Positions 37,378 through 46,435 of a stretch of 64,000 nucleotides of DNA are shown here, one piece after another (the stretch's first letter is position 1; the number at the start of each line of letters is the position of its first letter). Location: contig JASLBE010000062.1 of assembly GCA_030146705.1 (NCBI GenBank), positions 22,914-86,913 of the forward strand. Reading direction: 5' to 3'. The notes beneath the pieces are model-generated. The model had not been told where the DNA came from. It made no database searches and saw nothing but the letters and a program-made list of their open reading frames with translations. A program made the translations under genes and the position numbers. Source of the DNA: Tissierellales bacterium. Lineage in GTDB: Bacteria; Bacillota; Clostridia; Tissierellales; Tissierellaceae.

Positions 37378-37430
37378 TATAAATAGGAAGTTTATATTTA
37401 GCCTATCCTTAAGATTTTAATCTATAGATT

Positions 37431-37469
37431 GAAGGACCATCTTTTATAATATAAGATGGTTCTTCTTTT
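37431..37469 (+). terminator. strong terminator upstream of mreB (murA terminator or mreB attenuator)
   Basis: A 13-bp stem GAAGGACCATCTT with AAGATGGTTCTTC (one G-T pair), a nine-base A/T loop, then TTTT. The self-complementary AATCTATAGATT (37419-37430) sits just upstream. Confidence 0.85.
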
Positions 37470-37494
37470 GTTTAAAATTAAAATGGTGGTATAG

Positions 37495-37524
37495 TTTATA
37501 AATAATATAATTATATGGTATACT
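37495..37524 (+). promoter_or_regulatory. promoter of mreB
   Basis: TTTATA (37495-37500), 18-base spacer, TATACT (37519-37524) with an extended TGG before it. Confidence 0.6.
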
Positions 37525-37567
37525 AAGGTGTGAATAAAATTATTAATATACTTAATGAGGTGAATTA

Positions 37568-38596
37568 ATGTTTGGGTTTAGAAAAGATATAGGAATAGAC
37601 TTAGGTACTGCTAGTGTATTAGTTTACATGAAAAACAAGGGTGTAATACTACAAGAGCCATCAGTGGTAGCTTTAGATACAGTAAAGGACGAATTTTTAG
37701 CTGTTGGAGAAGATGCTAGGAGGATGCTTGGTAAGACTCCAGGAAATATAGTAGCGATTAGGCCACTTAAGGATGGTGTAATTTCTGACTATAATATTAC
37801 AAAGAGAATGTTGAAATATTTTATAAAAAAATCAGGAGGCAACTCTTTAATTAGGCCAAGGGTTGTTGTTTGTGTTCCTTCTGGAATTACAGAGGTTGAG
37901 AAAAGAGCGGTTTTAGAAGCTACTTATGAGGCTGGAGCTAAGAGGGCATTTTTAATAGAAGAGCCAATTGCTGCAGCTATTGGTGCGGGTATAGATATAA
38001 CAGAGCCAGATGGTATTATGGTGGTTGACATAGGGGGAGGAACAACTGATGTTGCTGTAATTTCCCTAGGAGGAATTGTTGTAAGCAAATCTATTAAAAT
38101 AGCTGGAGATGACTTTGATGATTATATTATAAAGTATATTAAGAACAAGTATAATATGATGATTGGGGAAAGGTCTGCTGAAAAGCTTAAAGTTACAGTG
38201 GGTACAGCCTATAATAGAGAGGAAGAAGTTTTCCAAGAAATTAAGGGAAGAAACCTTTTAACTGGACTACCTATAACAATATCTGTAAGTAGTACAGAGA
38301 TGATGGATGCTTTAAAGGAGCCTGTTGCAGAAATAGTTGCTACAATTAAGGCTGTCTTAGAAATTACCCCTCCAGAACTTGCATCAGATATATCAGACAA
38401 GGGGATAATTATGACAGGGGGAGGGTCCTTGCTATATGGACTAGACAAACTAGTAGAAGAGGCAACTCATATAGAAACTAACCTGGCAGAAGATCCTGTT
38501 TCTTGTGTGGCTATTGGAACTGGAAAATCCTTGGAGTGGATATCTGTCTTAGATGGAGATGTACTTAGGGAAGACTTAAGTAGTAAGTATAAATAA
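37568..38596 (+). CDS. mreB: rod shape-determining protein MreB
   Basis: A 342-residue actin-like ATPase that organises lateral wall growth. Phosphate-1 'DIGIDLGTASVLVY', 'EEPIAAAIGAG', phosphate-2 'VVDIGGGTTDVAVISLGG' and adenosine-site 'IIMTGGGSLLYGLDKL' are all in place. ATGAGGTG precedes the start. No mreC, mreD or rodA follows; the gene is alone, as Mbl-type paralogues often are. It could therefore be mbl rather than the canonical mreB. murA is the next gene upstream. Confidence 0.9.
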   Translation: MFGFRKDIGIDLGTASVLVYMKNKGVILQEPSVVALDTVKDEFLAVGEDARRMLGKTPGNIVAIRPLKDGVISDYNITKRMLKYFIKKSGGNSLIRPRVVVCVPSGITEVEKRAVLEATYEAGAKRAFLIEEPIAAAIGAGIDITEPDGIMVVDIGGGTTDVAVISLGGIVVSKSIKIAGDDFDDYIIKYIKNKYNMMIGERSAEKLKVTVGTAYNREEEVFQEIKGRNLLTGLPITISVSSTEMMDALKEPVAEIVATIKAVLEITPPELASDISDKGIIMTGGGSLLYGLDKLVEEATHIETNLAEDPVSCVAIGTGKSLEWISVLDGDVLREDLSSKYK

Positions 38597-38944
38597 ATTT
38601 TAATATATAGGGATGGAGTTAATAATTTAATTTCCTAGTCAAAAACCTATATTTGGCTAGGAATACAATTATTGGCCTAAGAAAACTTATAAATAAATTT
38701 TTATTATAAAGAAATTTTAAAGAATGGTAGATATTTATTGGGGACTGTGGTAATATACAGATAATAGTATGATATATTTATTGCCTGCCAGTAGGTTGGT
38801 GGTAAATATTATTATTACATAATAATTTATGATGTCCCTATAATTATTATTATATTAAAAGGCGCTAGTAAACTACTAGTGCTTTTTATTATGCACTTAT
38901 TTTATCCAGGCTTTTGGGTATATAGTTACTACTAGTTATAGGGG
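38597..38944 (+). other. gene-free interval of 348 bases with hairpins and a candidate RNA gene
   Basis: No coding frame with a ribosome site is visible. From left to right it holds a 9-bp hairpin (TTCCTAGTC, 38632-38640, with GGCTAGGAA, 38655-38663) just after mreB, without a T-run. An A/T-rich stretch, the extended -10 at 38725, the structured segment 38740-38887 ending in a terminator, and 57 bases leading to the Crp/Fnr gene follow. Confidence 0.7.
38740..38887 (+). ncRNA. candidate structured noncoding RNA between mreB and the Crp/Fnr gene
   Basis: An extended -10 (TGG-TAGATA, 38725-38733) predicts a start at about 38740. GGGAC (38741-38745) pairs with GTCCC (38834-38838) to close the molecule, extended to 7 bp with G-T and T-A. 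Within it, CTGT pairs with ACAG. ATATTTA pairs with TAAATAT around a G/C-rich segment (GCCTGCCAGTAGGTTGGTGG). ATTATTAT pairs with ATAATAAT around TAC. It ends in a terminator, GCGCTAGTA (38862-38870) with TACTAGTGC (38874-38882) then TTTTT. No known RNA family is recognised. The promoter is only a -10, so expression is unproven. Confidence 0.5.
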
Positions 38945-39616
38945 GTGGAAATAATTATAGAAATTTTAAAGTCAAGTACCCTATTTAAGGGCTTTGGCCA
39001 AGAAGAAATAGAGGACTTACTAAGTTTAGATTTTTGTAGTATAAGGGAGGTAAAAAAAGACTCCTATATTTTTCATCAAGGGGATAGGCCAGAATATATG
39101 TATGTCCTTTTAGAGGGGTCTGTCCAAGTTGAGAAGATAGATATTAATGGGAAAAGAGTTATAGTAAATATTTTTACAAGACCAGGAACAGTTTTTGCAG
39201 AAGTATACCTGTACTTGGGAGACCATAATTATGACTATGGCTGTCTTGCTAGGGAAGACACAAGATGTCTTGAAATATCCAAAGATTTTTTTAAAGAGGA
39301 CAGCTTGGTCCAGAAAAAAGTAACTCAAAATATGCTGGAAATTTTATCCAATAAGGCCTTCTACCTAAACCAGAAACTTTTAATTATGGGAAGTTTTAGC
39401 CTAAAGCAAAAAATAGCCAACTATCTTCTTCAAAAGCTGGAAGGTTCAAGGGAGGTAGGACTTGTCTATAATAGGGAGGAGTTAGCAGACTTTCTTGGAA
39501 CCACTAGACCTTCTCTTTCCAGGGAGCTTAGTAATATGGAGAAAGAGGGCCTAATAAGGGTGAAGAAGGGGTCCATAGAAGTTGTAAGCCTGGAGGGACT
39601 AGAAAATATTATTTAG
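38945..39616 (+). CDS. Crp/Fnr family transcriptional regulator (HcpR-like)
   Basis: A 223-residue regulator with an N-terminal cyclic-nucleotide-type sensor barrel (about 1-115, 'FHQGDRPEYMYVLLEGSVQVEKI') and a dimer helix. The winged HTH is near 165-210 (TRPSLSRELSNMEKEGLIRV). The ligand is not evident, since the phosphate-binding cassette is degenerate, so heme or Fe-S sensing as in HcpR/FNR types is possible. hcp lies 95 bases downstream, with a Crp-type palindrome between, which suggests nitrosative-stress control. The start is unclear: GTG at 38945 overlaps its own GGGGG, so a later unusual start (ATT at 38954) is possible. Confidence 0.88.
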   Translation: MEIIIEILKSSTLFKGFGQEEIEDLLSLDFCSIREVKKDSYIFHQGDRPEYMYVLLEGSVQVEKIDINGKRVIVNIFTRPGTVFAEVYLYLGDHNYDYGCLAREDTRCLEISKDFFKEDSLVQKKVTQNMLEILSNKAFYLNQKLLIMGSFSLKQKIANYLLQKLEGSREVGLVYNREELADFLGTTRPSLSRELSNMEKEGLIRVKKGSIEVVSLEGLENII

Positions 39617-39622
39617 CCTAGG

Positions 39623-39644
39623 AACTGTAACATATGTTACAGTT
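39623..39644. promoter_or_regulatory. 22-bp perfect palindrome: Crp/Fnr-type operator and probable terminator
   Basis: AACTGTAACAT and its exact mirror ATGTTACAGTT. The centre (39633.5) lies 41.5 bases before the start predicted from the hcp -10, the usual position for Crp/Fnr activation. It is followed by TTTATATTTTTT, so on RNA the same bases can form a 9-bp terminator stem with an ATAT loop for the regulator gene. Confidence 0.8.
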
Positions 39645-39662
39645 TTTATATTTTTTATTGAT

Positions 39663-39668
39663 TATAAT
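39663..39668 (+). promoter_or_regulatory. -10 element of the hcp promoter
   Basis: TATAAT. No recognisable -35 is present because the palindrome occupies that position, typical of an activator-dependent promoter. Confidence 0.7.
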
Positions 39669-39711
39669 AAGCCCATAGACAATAAGAAAAGTTTTATGGG
39701 AGGGATAGTTT

Positions 39712-41352
39712 ATGGATAAAAATATGTTTTGCTACCAGTGTCAAGAGACAATGGGTAATACAGGTTGTATAAATAGAGGGGTTTGTGGCAAGGGGCCAAA
39801 CTTGGCTAAGCTTCAAGATTTACTAGTTTGGTTGGTTAAGGGGATTTCTGAAATTACAACTAGGCTGAGAAAAGAAGGCAAGGAGGTTCCTGCTGATATT
39901 AACCACCTATTAACAGAAAGTCTTTTTATGACCATAACCAATGCCAACTTTGATGATTTAAGTTTTGAAAATAGGATTGGAGAACTTTTGGAAGTAAAAG
40001 AAGAGCTCCTTGCTAGGCTTGATAAGATGGAAGGCCTTCAAGAGGCTTCTACTTGGTATGAACTGGATACTGGAAAATGGGCTGAAAAATCAAGCCTAGT
40101 AGGGGTGATGTCTACTAAAAATGAAGACATTAGGTCCTTAAGAGAGCTAATTACTTATGGTATAAAGGGTTTGGCTGCCTATTCTAAGCACGCCAATGTT
40201 CTTCTTAAGGACAATGAAGATGTTGATATATTTATCCAAGCAGCCTTGGCCAGTACATTAGATGATAGTCTAGGGGTAGAAGATTTAGTAGACTTAAGCC
40301 TTAAGGTTGGTGAATATGGAGTTTTAGGTATGGCCCTACTGGATGAGGCCAACACTTCTAGCTATGGCCATCCAGAGATTACAGAGGTAGACCTAGGGGT
40401 TAGAGATAGGCCAGGAATTTTAGTTTCAGGCCACGACCTAAGGGACTTAGAAATGCTCCTAGACCAAACCAAGGGAACTGGTGTAGATGTTTACACCCAT
40501 TCTGAAATGTTACCAGCCCACTATTATCCTAAGTTTAAGGCCTATGATAATTTTGTTGGTAACTATGGGAATGCTTGGTGGAAGCAAAGGGAAGAGTTTG
40601 AAAGTTTTAATGGACCAATTTTAATGACCACTAATTGTATTGTTCCTATAAAGGACAGTTATGGGGATAGGATTTATACAACTGGTGCGGCAGGTTACCC
40701 TGGTGTTAAGCATATTCCAGGTGGAATTGGAGAGGAAAAGGATTTTACTGAATTAATTGACCAGGCAAAGGCTTCTAAGCCACCAGTAGAGCTAGAAAGA
40801 GGAAAAATAGTTGGAGGTTTTGCCCATAATCAAGTTTTCCAGCTAGCTGATAAGATAGTTGAGGCTGTGGAGGCTGGAAAAATAAGAAAATTTGTAGTTA
40901 TGGCGGGCTGTGATGGAAGACATAAGGAGAGAGATTATTATACGGACTTTGCAAGAGCTTTAGCTAGTGATACAGTTATCTTAACTGCAGGTTGTGCAAA
41001 ATATAAGTATAATAAACTGAAGCTAGGAGATATAGATGGGATACCTAGAGTTTTAGATGCAGGACAATGTAATGATTCTTATTCCTTGGCCCTAATTGCC
41101 TTAAAGTTAAAGGAAATTTTTGGGCTTGATGATATAAATGACCTGCCAATAGCCTATAATATATCTTGGTATGAGCAAAAAGCAGTGATTGTTTTACTTG
41201 CCCTACTCCACCTAGGGGTTAAAAATATCCACTTAGGGCCAAGCCTACCAGCATTTTTATCTGAAAATGTTCTTAAGGTTTTAGTAGAAAATTTTGGGAT
41301 TTCAGGAATTTCTACTGTTGAAGAAGATGTAGAAAAATTAATAAATAATTAA
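39712..41352 (+). CDS. hcp: hydroxylamine reductase / hybrid cluster protein
   Basis: A 546-residue Fe-S enzyme that reduces hydroxylamine and acts as a nitric oxide reductase under anaerobic nitrosative stress. The N-terminal cluster Cys residues C7, C10, C19 and C25 (CYQCQ...GCINRGVC) match the class I/II spacing C-X2-C-X8-C-X5-C. Hybrid-cluster ligands appear in '[13 protein letters not shown]', 'NCIVP', '[12 protein letters not shown]', '[13 protein letters not shown]' and '[10 protein letters not shown]'. GGGAGGG precedes the ATG. No hcr reductase is adjacent. Regulation is probably by the upstream Crp/Fnr protein through the palindrome at 39623. Confidence 0.95.
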   Translation: MDKNMFCYQCQETMGNTGCINRGVCGKGPNLAKLQDLLVWLVKGISEITTRLRKEGKEVPADINHLLTESLFMTITNANFDDLSFENRIGELLEVKEELLARLDKMEGLQEASTWYELDTGKWAEKSSLVGVMSTKNEDIRSLRELITYGIKGLAAYSKHANVLLKDNEDVDIFIQAALASTLDDSLGVEDLVDLSLKVGEYGVLGMALLDEANTSSYGHPEITEVDLGVRDRPGILVSGHDLRDLEMLLDQTKGTGVDVYTHSEMLPAHYYPKFKAYDNFVGNYGNAWWKQREEFESFNGPILMTTNCIVPIKDSYGDRIYTTGAAGYPGVKHIPGGIGEEKDFTELIDQAKASKPPVELERGKIVGGFAHNQVFQLADKIVEAVEAGKIRKFVVMAGCDGRHKERDYYTDFARALASDTVILTAGCAKYKYNKLKLGDIDGIPRVLDAGQCNDSYSLALIALKLKEIFGLDDINDLPIAYNISWYEQKAVIVLLALLHLGVKNIHLGPSLPAFLSENVLKVLVENFGISGISTVEEDVEKLINN

Positions 41353-41385
41353 AAAACAAGGAACCCTAGGGTTCCTTGTTTTTTT
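41351..41385. terminator. bidirectional terminator between hcp and the convergent ABC operon
   Basis: AAAACAAGGAACC pairs with GGTTCCTTGTTTT around CTAG, flanked by A- and T-runs. Confidence 0.92.
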
Positions 41386-41435
41386 GGCTTCACTAAGGCC
41401 AATTTATTTATAAAAATAAAATTTAGGGAGTGCAG

Positions 41436-42467
41436 TTAAAGCTTCTTCATTTCTAGTTGTTTTTTCTTATTTTGTTCCCAGGTATGAAGAAGTAATGATA
41501 GGCCTATGACTCCATAGGCAATAAATACCCTAAAGTATTCTCCAATTTGGGCGTCTCCAATAATATTTTGCCCGGCTTGGGGAGATACTATAAAGAGTAG
41601 GTGGAACAAGAAAGTTCCTAGGACTGCTTCTTTCCAAGAAGCCTTATCAACAGAGGCTCCCCCAATTAATAGGGAGGCAACAGCAAACAGTCCTACCTGC
41701 TCGTGGTTGTTAAAGGTGTTAAAAGTACCCATATTTTGTAGGTAGATTAACTGTCCCCAAGCAGCAATAACTGTTGATATTATAATTGAGATAATTCTCG
41801 TCTTATCTACATTTATTCCAGCTACACTGGAAATATGCATAGACTGGCCTACTGCCCTCATCTCTTGCCCAATTTTTGTCTTTAAAAGGAAATAAATGCC
41901 TATAAAAATTGCAATTATAACTATAAAGGTCATAATTGGATACTTAGAGTTTGGGAAGATTGCCTTATCTAAGGAAGACTTTATACTTATTAGGTCCATA
42001 GTATTCCTAAGACCATCTCCAGAAGACCTTAAAAGAGCCTTATTTTTAAAAGGGATCAGCTTGCCTGCCAGGACTATAAAAATAAACTGGTAGACCCCAT
42101 TGGCAAAGAAACCTAGGATCATAGATGTTATCATTTCTTTACCCTTGGCCTTGTTTAAAACCTTACCAACCAAGTAGCCAAGTAAAATAGCAACAGGGGT
42201 TGAAACAATTCCAGCCAGTAAAAACCCTCCTAGGCCCTTAAAACCATAGTTCATTATAAAAATAACCCCTACCTGACCAGCCATAGCTCCAAGGACTATC
42301 CCAAAGTTTAGCCCCATTCCAGTTATGACAGGTATTATTAGGGAGGTAACTAGGACTAAGTTCCTAGCCAACCTTAAAATCATTTGCTGCATTACAAAAT
42401 CTATTGTTAAGCCTGAGAAATAAAATCCTAAAATTGATAAAATTATAAAGAAAATAGGTACTATCAT
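41436..42467 (-). CDS. ABC transporter permease (branched-chain amino acid/sugar type), subunit 2
   Basis: A 343-residue membrane protein with 8-9 hydrophobic segments, of the BPD_transp_2 family used by ribose- and nucleoside-type importers. The conserved cytoplasmic loop 'GQEMRAVGQSMHISSVAGINVDKT' lies near residue 205-228. 'LLIGGASVDKASWKEAVLGT' is near 268-287. The ATG is preceded by GGAGGTG and overlaps the stop of the upstream permease gene (ATGA). It is last in a four-gene operon and ends at the shared terminator. The transported compound is unknown. Confidence 0.88.
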   Translation of the reverse strand: MIVPIFFIILSILGFYFSGLTIDFVMQQMILRLARNLVLVTSLIIPVITGMGLNFGIVLGAMAGQVGVIFIMNYGFKGLGGFLLAGIVSTPVAILLGYLVGKVLNKAKGKEMITSMILGFFANGVYQFIFIVLAGKLIPFKNKALLRSSGDGLRNTMDLISIKSSLDKAIFPNSKYPIMTFIVIIAIFIGIYFLLKTKIGQEMRAVGQSMHISSVAGINVDKTRIISIIISTVIAAWGQLIYLQNMGTFNTFNNHEQVGLFAVASLLIGGASVDKASWKEAVLGTFLFHLLFIVSPQAGQNIIGDAQIGEYFRVFIAYGVIGLSLLLHTWEQNKKKQLEMKKL

Positions 42468-43501
42468 GCTGATTCACCTCCAGATCTAGTTAAAGCATAA
42501 AGTATTATACCGTTACTAATTATAATCCTTACTATTTCCGACATAGACCCTTCTGAAATTATATTAATAACAGGAAGGGCTATAACAAGTACTGCTTGGA
42601 ATAAAAATGTCCCTATAACAACATGGGATATTTTTGCCCTATATATACTGGCCCCTCCAATTAAAATAGAGGCAACAGCAGGCATAGCCACATATAGTGG
42701 GGCATTATATAGTTGTAAAAATCCAAAGGACTGACTATAGACTATAATCCCAATAGCCCCAAAAACAGTAGATAGTATAGTACCTTTAATTCTTTCCTTG
42801 TCCACATCTACACCATTGGAAATTGCAAATTTTTCCCCGCTTCCTGCGACCTCCATAGTAACACCTGACTTGGTCCTAGTAAAAATATAGAATAAAAATG
42901 CTAGGAAGGCTACAGCTAGTAAAAGTCCAGTTGGCACAACTACCCGACCAATCTTAAAGGATAAAAAATTGTCTAGGATCTTTTCCATACTAGATTCTAG
43001 AGAAACAGTAGACCTAAGCCCACTTCCTCCCATAGCCCAAATAAGTTCTGGAGACTTAAAGGGTGCTAGAAGCCAAACTATGGACATAAATGAAACTATT
43101 GAAAATCCTACATAATTACCAACAGTCATCTCTTGGCCCTTGACCTTGTTTAGCATAAGTCCATAAACAAAGCCAGACAATACAGCCAAGGGGATGGCTA
43201 TTCCAATAGCAACAAAGAAACTAGCCCAGCCAGTAAGACCAAGTTCAATACTAATAAGTGCACCTAGGAGTCCAAAAATAACTCCAAGGGGTAGGTTGAA
43301 ATTTAGTCCAATACCAGATTTAATACTAGGAACCATAGCCAGGACTAAAATTCCATTCATCCCAAACCTAACAAGAATATCTGAGAAGATATCTGCCAGG
43401 GGGATTTTTAAGTAAAAAGCCGCACATAATAAAATGAAAATAAAAATTAAAATAATTAACCTAGGAAAACCTATTTTTTTATAAATTCCTTTAATATCCA
43501 T
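42464..43501 (-). CDS. ABC transporter permease (branched-chain amino acid/sugar type), subunit 1
   Basis: A 345-residue partner of the preceding permease, with a short N-terminal basic segment, about 9 hydrophobic stretches and the loop 'GVTMEVAGSGEKFAISNGVDVDKER' near 220. 'SILIGGASIYRAKISHVVIGT' is near 285. The two permeases are related and likely form a heterodimer. The start overlaps the ATPase stop by one base, so translation is coupled. Confidence 0.88.
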   Translation of the reverse strand: MDIKGIYKKIGFPRLIILIFIFILLCAAFYLKIPLADIFSDILVRFGMNGILVLAMVPSIKSGIGLNFNLPLGVIFGLLGALISIELGLTGWASFFVAIGIAIPLAVLSGFVYGLMLNKVKGQEMTVGNYVGFSIVSFMSIVWLLAPFKSPELIWAMGGSGLRSTVSLESSMEKILDNFLSFKIGRVVVPTGLLLAVAFLAFLFYIFTRTKSGVTMEVAGSGEKFAISNGVDVDKERIKGTILSTVFGAIGIIVYSQSFGFLQLYNAPLYVAMPAVASILIGGASIYRAKISHVVIGTFLFQAVLVIALPVINIISEGSMSEIVRIIISNGIILYALTRSGGESA

Positions 43502-45084
43502 TAGATAACCTCCTTACTTAGATTTCCTGACATTGCCAACCCATATTTTGCATCAGAGTCATCAGGACTTAAAATAGAGGTTATCTTACCCTCTGTTACA
43601 ATAGCAACCCTATCAGCTATTTGCTTTAACTCTGCTAGCTCACTAGATGTTATAATAATAGTAGTATTATACTCTTCATTAAGCCTAATTAGGGTTTCTA
43701 AAACCAAGTTTTTAGCCCCAATATCAATCCCACGGGTAGGCTCAGAAACTAGGAGAAGGTCAGGCCTTAGGGTTAGGGCACGGGCAATACAAACCTTTTG
43801 CTGGTTACCACCAGACAAGTACCTAGTATTTTGACTAGGGCCAGTACACCTAATATCCAGATCTTCAATCATTAGCTTAGTATGGCTCCTAAGTTCTTTT
43901 TTATCAACTAGCTTAAATGGACCTACCTGTTTTAAAAAATCCCCCTTAATTTCCAGGGAAGTATAGGCAATATTTAGGTCTATAGGGTCATCTAGTAAAA
44001 GCCCAACCCCCTTCCTATCTTCTGAAAGAAAGGCAATAGACCTTTCAAGTGATGCTCTAGGGCTATTTACTTTAATTCTTTCTCCATCCTTATAAATTTT
44101 TCCAGTAGTTGGGTAAAGTCCCATTACACCATTGGCAATACCCACCTTGCCTTGGCCAGCCAGGCCACCAATGCCTAGAATTTCTCCCCTCTTAACCTTG
44201 AGGTCAATACTTTTGACCTGCTCCCCAGGCATATTCACAGAAAAAGAATCAAGTTCTAGGATGATTTCATCAGAAATATTAGGGTTTTTCTTTCTTAGCC
44301 TAGAGGTTGAAACATCTCTACCAACCATTAATTTGGCCATATCTTCTATGGAAATGTCTGAAGTTTTTGCAGACTTTACCATTTTCCCATCCCTAATAAT
44401 AGTAATATTGTCAGTAGTATCCTTGATTTCATTAAGCCTATGGGTAATAAATAAGACTGCAATTCCAAGCCTTGATAGGGACTTAATAATATCCAAAAAA
44501 TCAGCGGCTTCAGACTCTGTAAGTACAGCAGTTGGTTCATCTAAAATAAGTAGTTTTAAGTTAGTCTTATCAATCTCCCTGGCAATTTCAATAAATTGCT
44601 TGTAGCCAACAGGCAGGTGCTCAACCTCCAAAAGTTGGTCTATTTTTAGGTCTAATTTTTCCAGGGCCAAGTTGGTATCCTTAGCCATTTCCTTAGTATC
44701 TAGCTTACTTAACTTATTAGATCCTAGAAGTTTTTTACTTAGGCCAGACTTAGTATTTTCACGGTTAAGTTTTACATTTTCAGTAACACTAAAGCCTGGT
44801 ATTAGCATAAATTCTTGGTGGACCATTCCTATTCCAGCCTCCATAGCATCAGTAGGCCTACTAGGCTTGTAGGGATTACCATCTATATAGATATCCCCCT
44901 CAAAACCACCAGTTTCACCAATTACTGGCATTCCAAATAGAATATTCATAAGGGTAGACTTACCAGCTCCGTTTTCACCTAGGAGCCCATGAATTTCTCC
45001 TTCTTCAATAGAGAGGGAAACTTCATCTAAGACCTTATTTTCTCCATAGACCTTAGAAACCCTGTTAATTTTTAGTAATGCCAT
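43501..45084 (-). CDS. ABC transporter ATPase with two nucleotide-binding domains (sugar/nucleoside type)
   Basis: A 527-residue fusion of two ATPase domains, as in RbsA or BMP-type importers. The N-terminal domain has Walker A 'GENGAGKSTLM' near residue 38 and Walker B 'LLILDEPTAVLTESEA' near 173. The C-terminal domain has 'GGLAGQGKVGI' in a degenerate Walker A, the signature 'LSGGNQQKVCIARAL' and 'LLLVSEPTRGIDIGAK'. The ATG at 45084 is chosen because AAGGGAGTG is 8 bases before it. A longer reading frame upstream lacks a site and has no family homology at its start. Confidence 0.92.
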   Translation of the reverse strand: MALLKINRVSKVYGENKVLDEVSLSIEEGEIHGLLGENGAGKSTLMNILFGMPVIGETGGFEGDIYIDGNPYKPSRPTDAMEAGIGMVHQEFMLIPGFSVTENVKLNRENTKSGLSKKLLGSNKLSKLDTKEMAKDTNLALEKLDLKIDQLLEVEHLPVGYKQFIEIAREIDKTNLKLLILDEPTAVLTESEAADFLDIIKSLSRLGIAVLFITHRLNEIKDTTDNITIIRDGKMVKSAKTSDISIEDMAKLMVGRDVSTSRLRKKNPNISDEIILELDSFSVNMPGEQVKSIDLKVKRGEILGIGGLAGQGKVGIANGVMGLYPTTGKIYKDGERIKVNSPRASLERSIAFLSEDRKGVGLLLDDPIDLNIAYTSLEIKGDFLKQVGPFKLVDKKELRSHTKLMIEDLDIRCTGPSQNTRYLSGGNQQKVCIARALTLRPDLLLVSEPTRGIDIGAKNLVLETLIRLNEEYNTTIIITSSELAELKQIADRVAIVTEGKITSILSPDDSDAKYGLAMSGNLSKEVI

Positions 45085-45208
45085 AAGATCACTCCCTTTC
45101 ATTTTCCCTAAATCTTTATAAATAGTGCCTATTACCTGTAAAAATATATAGAAATAGCAAATAGAATATTCTATTTGCCATCCCATATAATATTAAACTA
45201 AAAACTAA

Positions 45209-46342
45209 TTAATATATTTTATTACCAAGAACAAAAACTAAGAAATTTTCGTGGTCGTCATCAAAGGCCTTAATTTTTAATTCTCCCTTGTCATCAGACA
45301 CTTCTTTCATAATTTCTACCATCCTATTTGAATCAAACTTATCAACCTTGCCCTCAGCATACTCCATAGCATAAGCAGTACCAGCTTCTAAAATTACAGT
45401 AGCAGCAGGTTTAGACCAAGTACCAAACCTACCAGACCCACCTTTTTCTTCTATCTTACTAGCTATTTGTTCATTTAGGTAGTCAATATCACTAGCCTTG
45501 TCTTCAGGTATTTCAATACCTAGAGCACTAGGATAAGCGTGGTATGGGGAAGGGCAACATTGTTCTGGGAAAATTGCACCCTCTGCCAAGGTTTGCTTTA
45601 TTAAAGGTTCCATCATACTACAGTTTGTACTGAAAAAGGCAGTATCCTTTCCATACTTAGCAACCTGTCTAGGTACATCTTCTAAGATAAATTGTTGAGA
45701 ACCAGGAACACCAGCATCAGAAGTTGGGTCTGGAGCATCTACTTCAACAAAATCAATACCAAGCTTGTCAGCAGCCTTTTTAAACTCATCCCTTCTAGCA
45801 CCTAAAAGTTCCATAGACAAGTGCCTTGGGAAAGAATAATGGATAAAGGTTGTGGCACCCATATCTTTCGCCTTTTGCATAATAGATTGGCCACGAGTTA
45901 GTTGGTCAAGCTCTAGGATTATATCTGCCCTAGGACTAATAACCTCCACATCTTCGTGGGGAGCACCTATAACAAATAAAATATCATCTCTCATTTCCCT
46001 AATCTGGTCTATGGCAGCTGATATACCTGTAACACCTTCATACATTACAATAGCCTTAACCTTAGGATCCGCCCCTAGGGCTACTATTTGAGATATAGTA
46101 GTTTCTTGTTCAGTATCAAACTTAACTGGATATGTACGGTGTTCTATCTTGCTACCATACTTGGCAAGCAATTTTTCTCCAGTCCTAAAGCCTTCCTCCC
46201 CTTGGGCAACTGTACCAGTAATTACACCAATCTTATAGTCATTAGGATCACTAGGACCACCACCAGTTTCTTCCTTGGCCCCACAGGCTACTAAGGAAAA
46301 GCTAAGCATCATGGCCATAAGTAGACTAATAATCTTTTTCAT
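45209..46342 (-). CDS. DUF3798-type substrate-binding lipoprotein of the ABC importer
   Basis: A 377-residue exported lipoprotein. Its signal peptide ends in lipobox SLVAC-G, giving a lipidated Cys20. The mature protein begins with 'KIGVITGTVAQGEEGFRTGE' (about 37-56), like periplasmic-binding-protein type I folds. 'VISPRADIILELDQLTRGQSIM' and 'IHYSFPRHLSMELLGARRDEF' fit the DUF3798 family. The ligand is unknown. It is the first gene of the operon behind the promoter at 46506-46534, with the strong GGAGGGA site. It is followed by ATPase and permeases, so it is the ligand-binding partner. Confidence 0.87.
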   Translation of the reverse strand: MKKIISLLMAMMLSFSLVACGAKEETGGGPSDPNDYKIGVITGTVAQGEEGFRTGEKLLAKYGSKIEHRTYPVKFDTEQETTISQIVALGADPKVKAIVMYEGVTGISAAIDQIREMRDDILFVIGAPHEDVEVISPRADIILELDQLTRGQSIMQKAKDMGATTFIHYSFPRHLSMELLGARRDEFKKAADKLGIDFVEVDAPDPTSDAGVPGSQQFILEDVPRQVAKYGKDTAFFSTNCSMMEPLIKQTLAEGAIFPEQCCPSPYHAYPSALGIEIPEDKASDIDYLNEQIASKIEEKGGSGRFGTWSKPAATVILEAGTAYAMEYAEGKVDKFDSNRMVEIMKEVSDDKGELKIKAFDDDHENFLVFVLGNKIY

Positions 46343-46435
46343 AAAATCCCTCCTAAATTAATTTATAGTAACTAATAATAAAAATTAACTAAAAATTGGG
46401 AAAATTCCAAATCTAGTTATTTAAACCTAATTTTA

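Noticed and set aside
43501..45186. Longer start at 45186 for the two-domain ABC ATPase
   Set aside because: The 34 extra residues are hydrophobic, lack a ribosome site and show no family similarity; ATG at 45084 has AAGGGAGTG in place.
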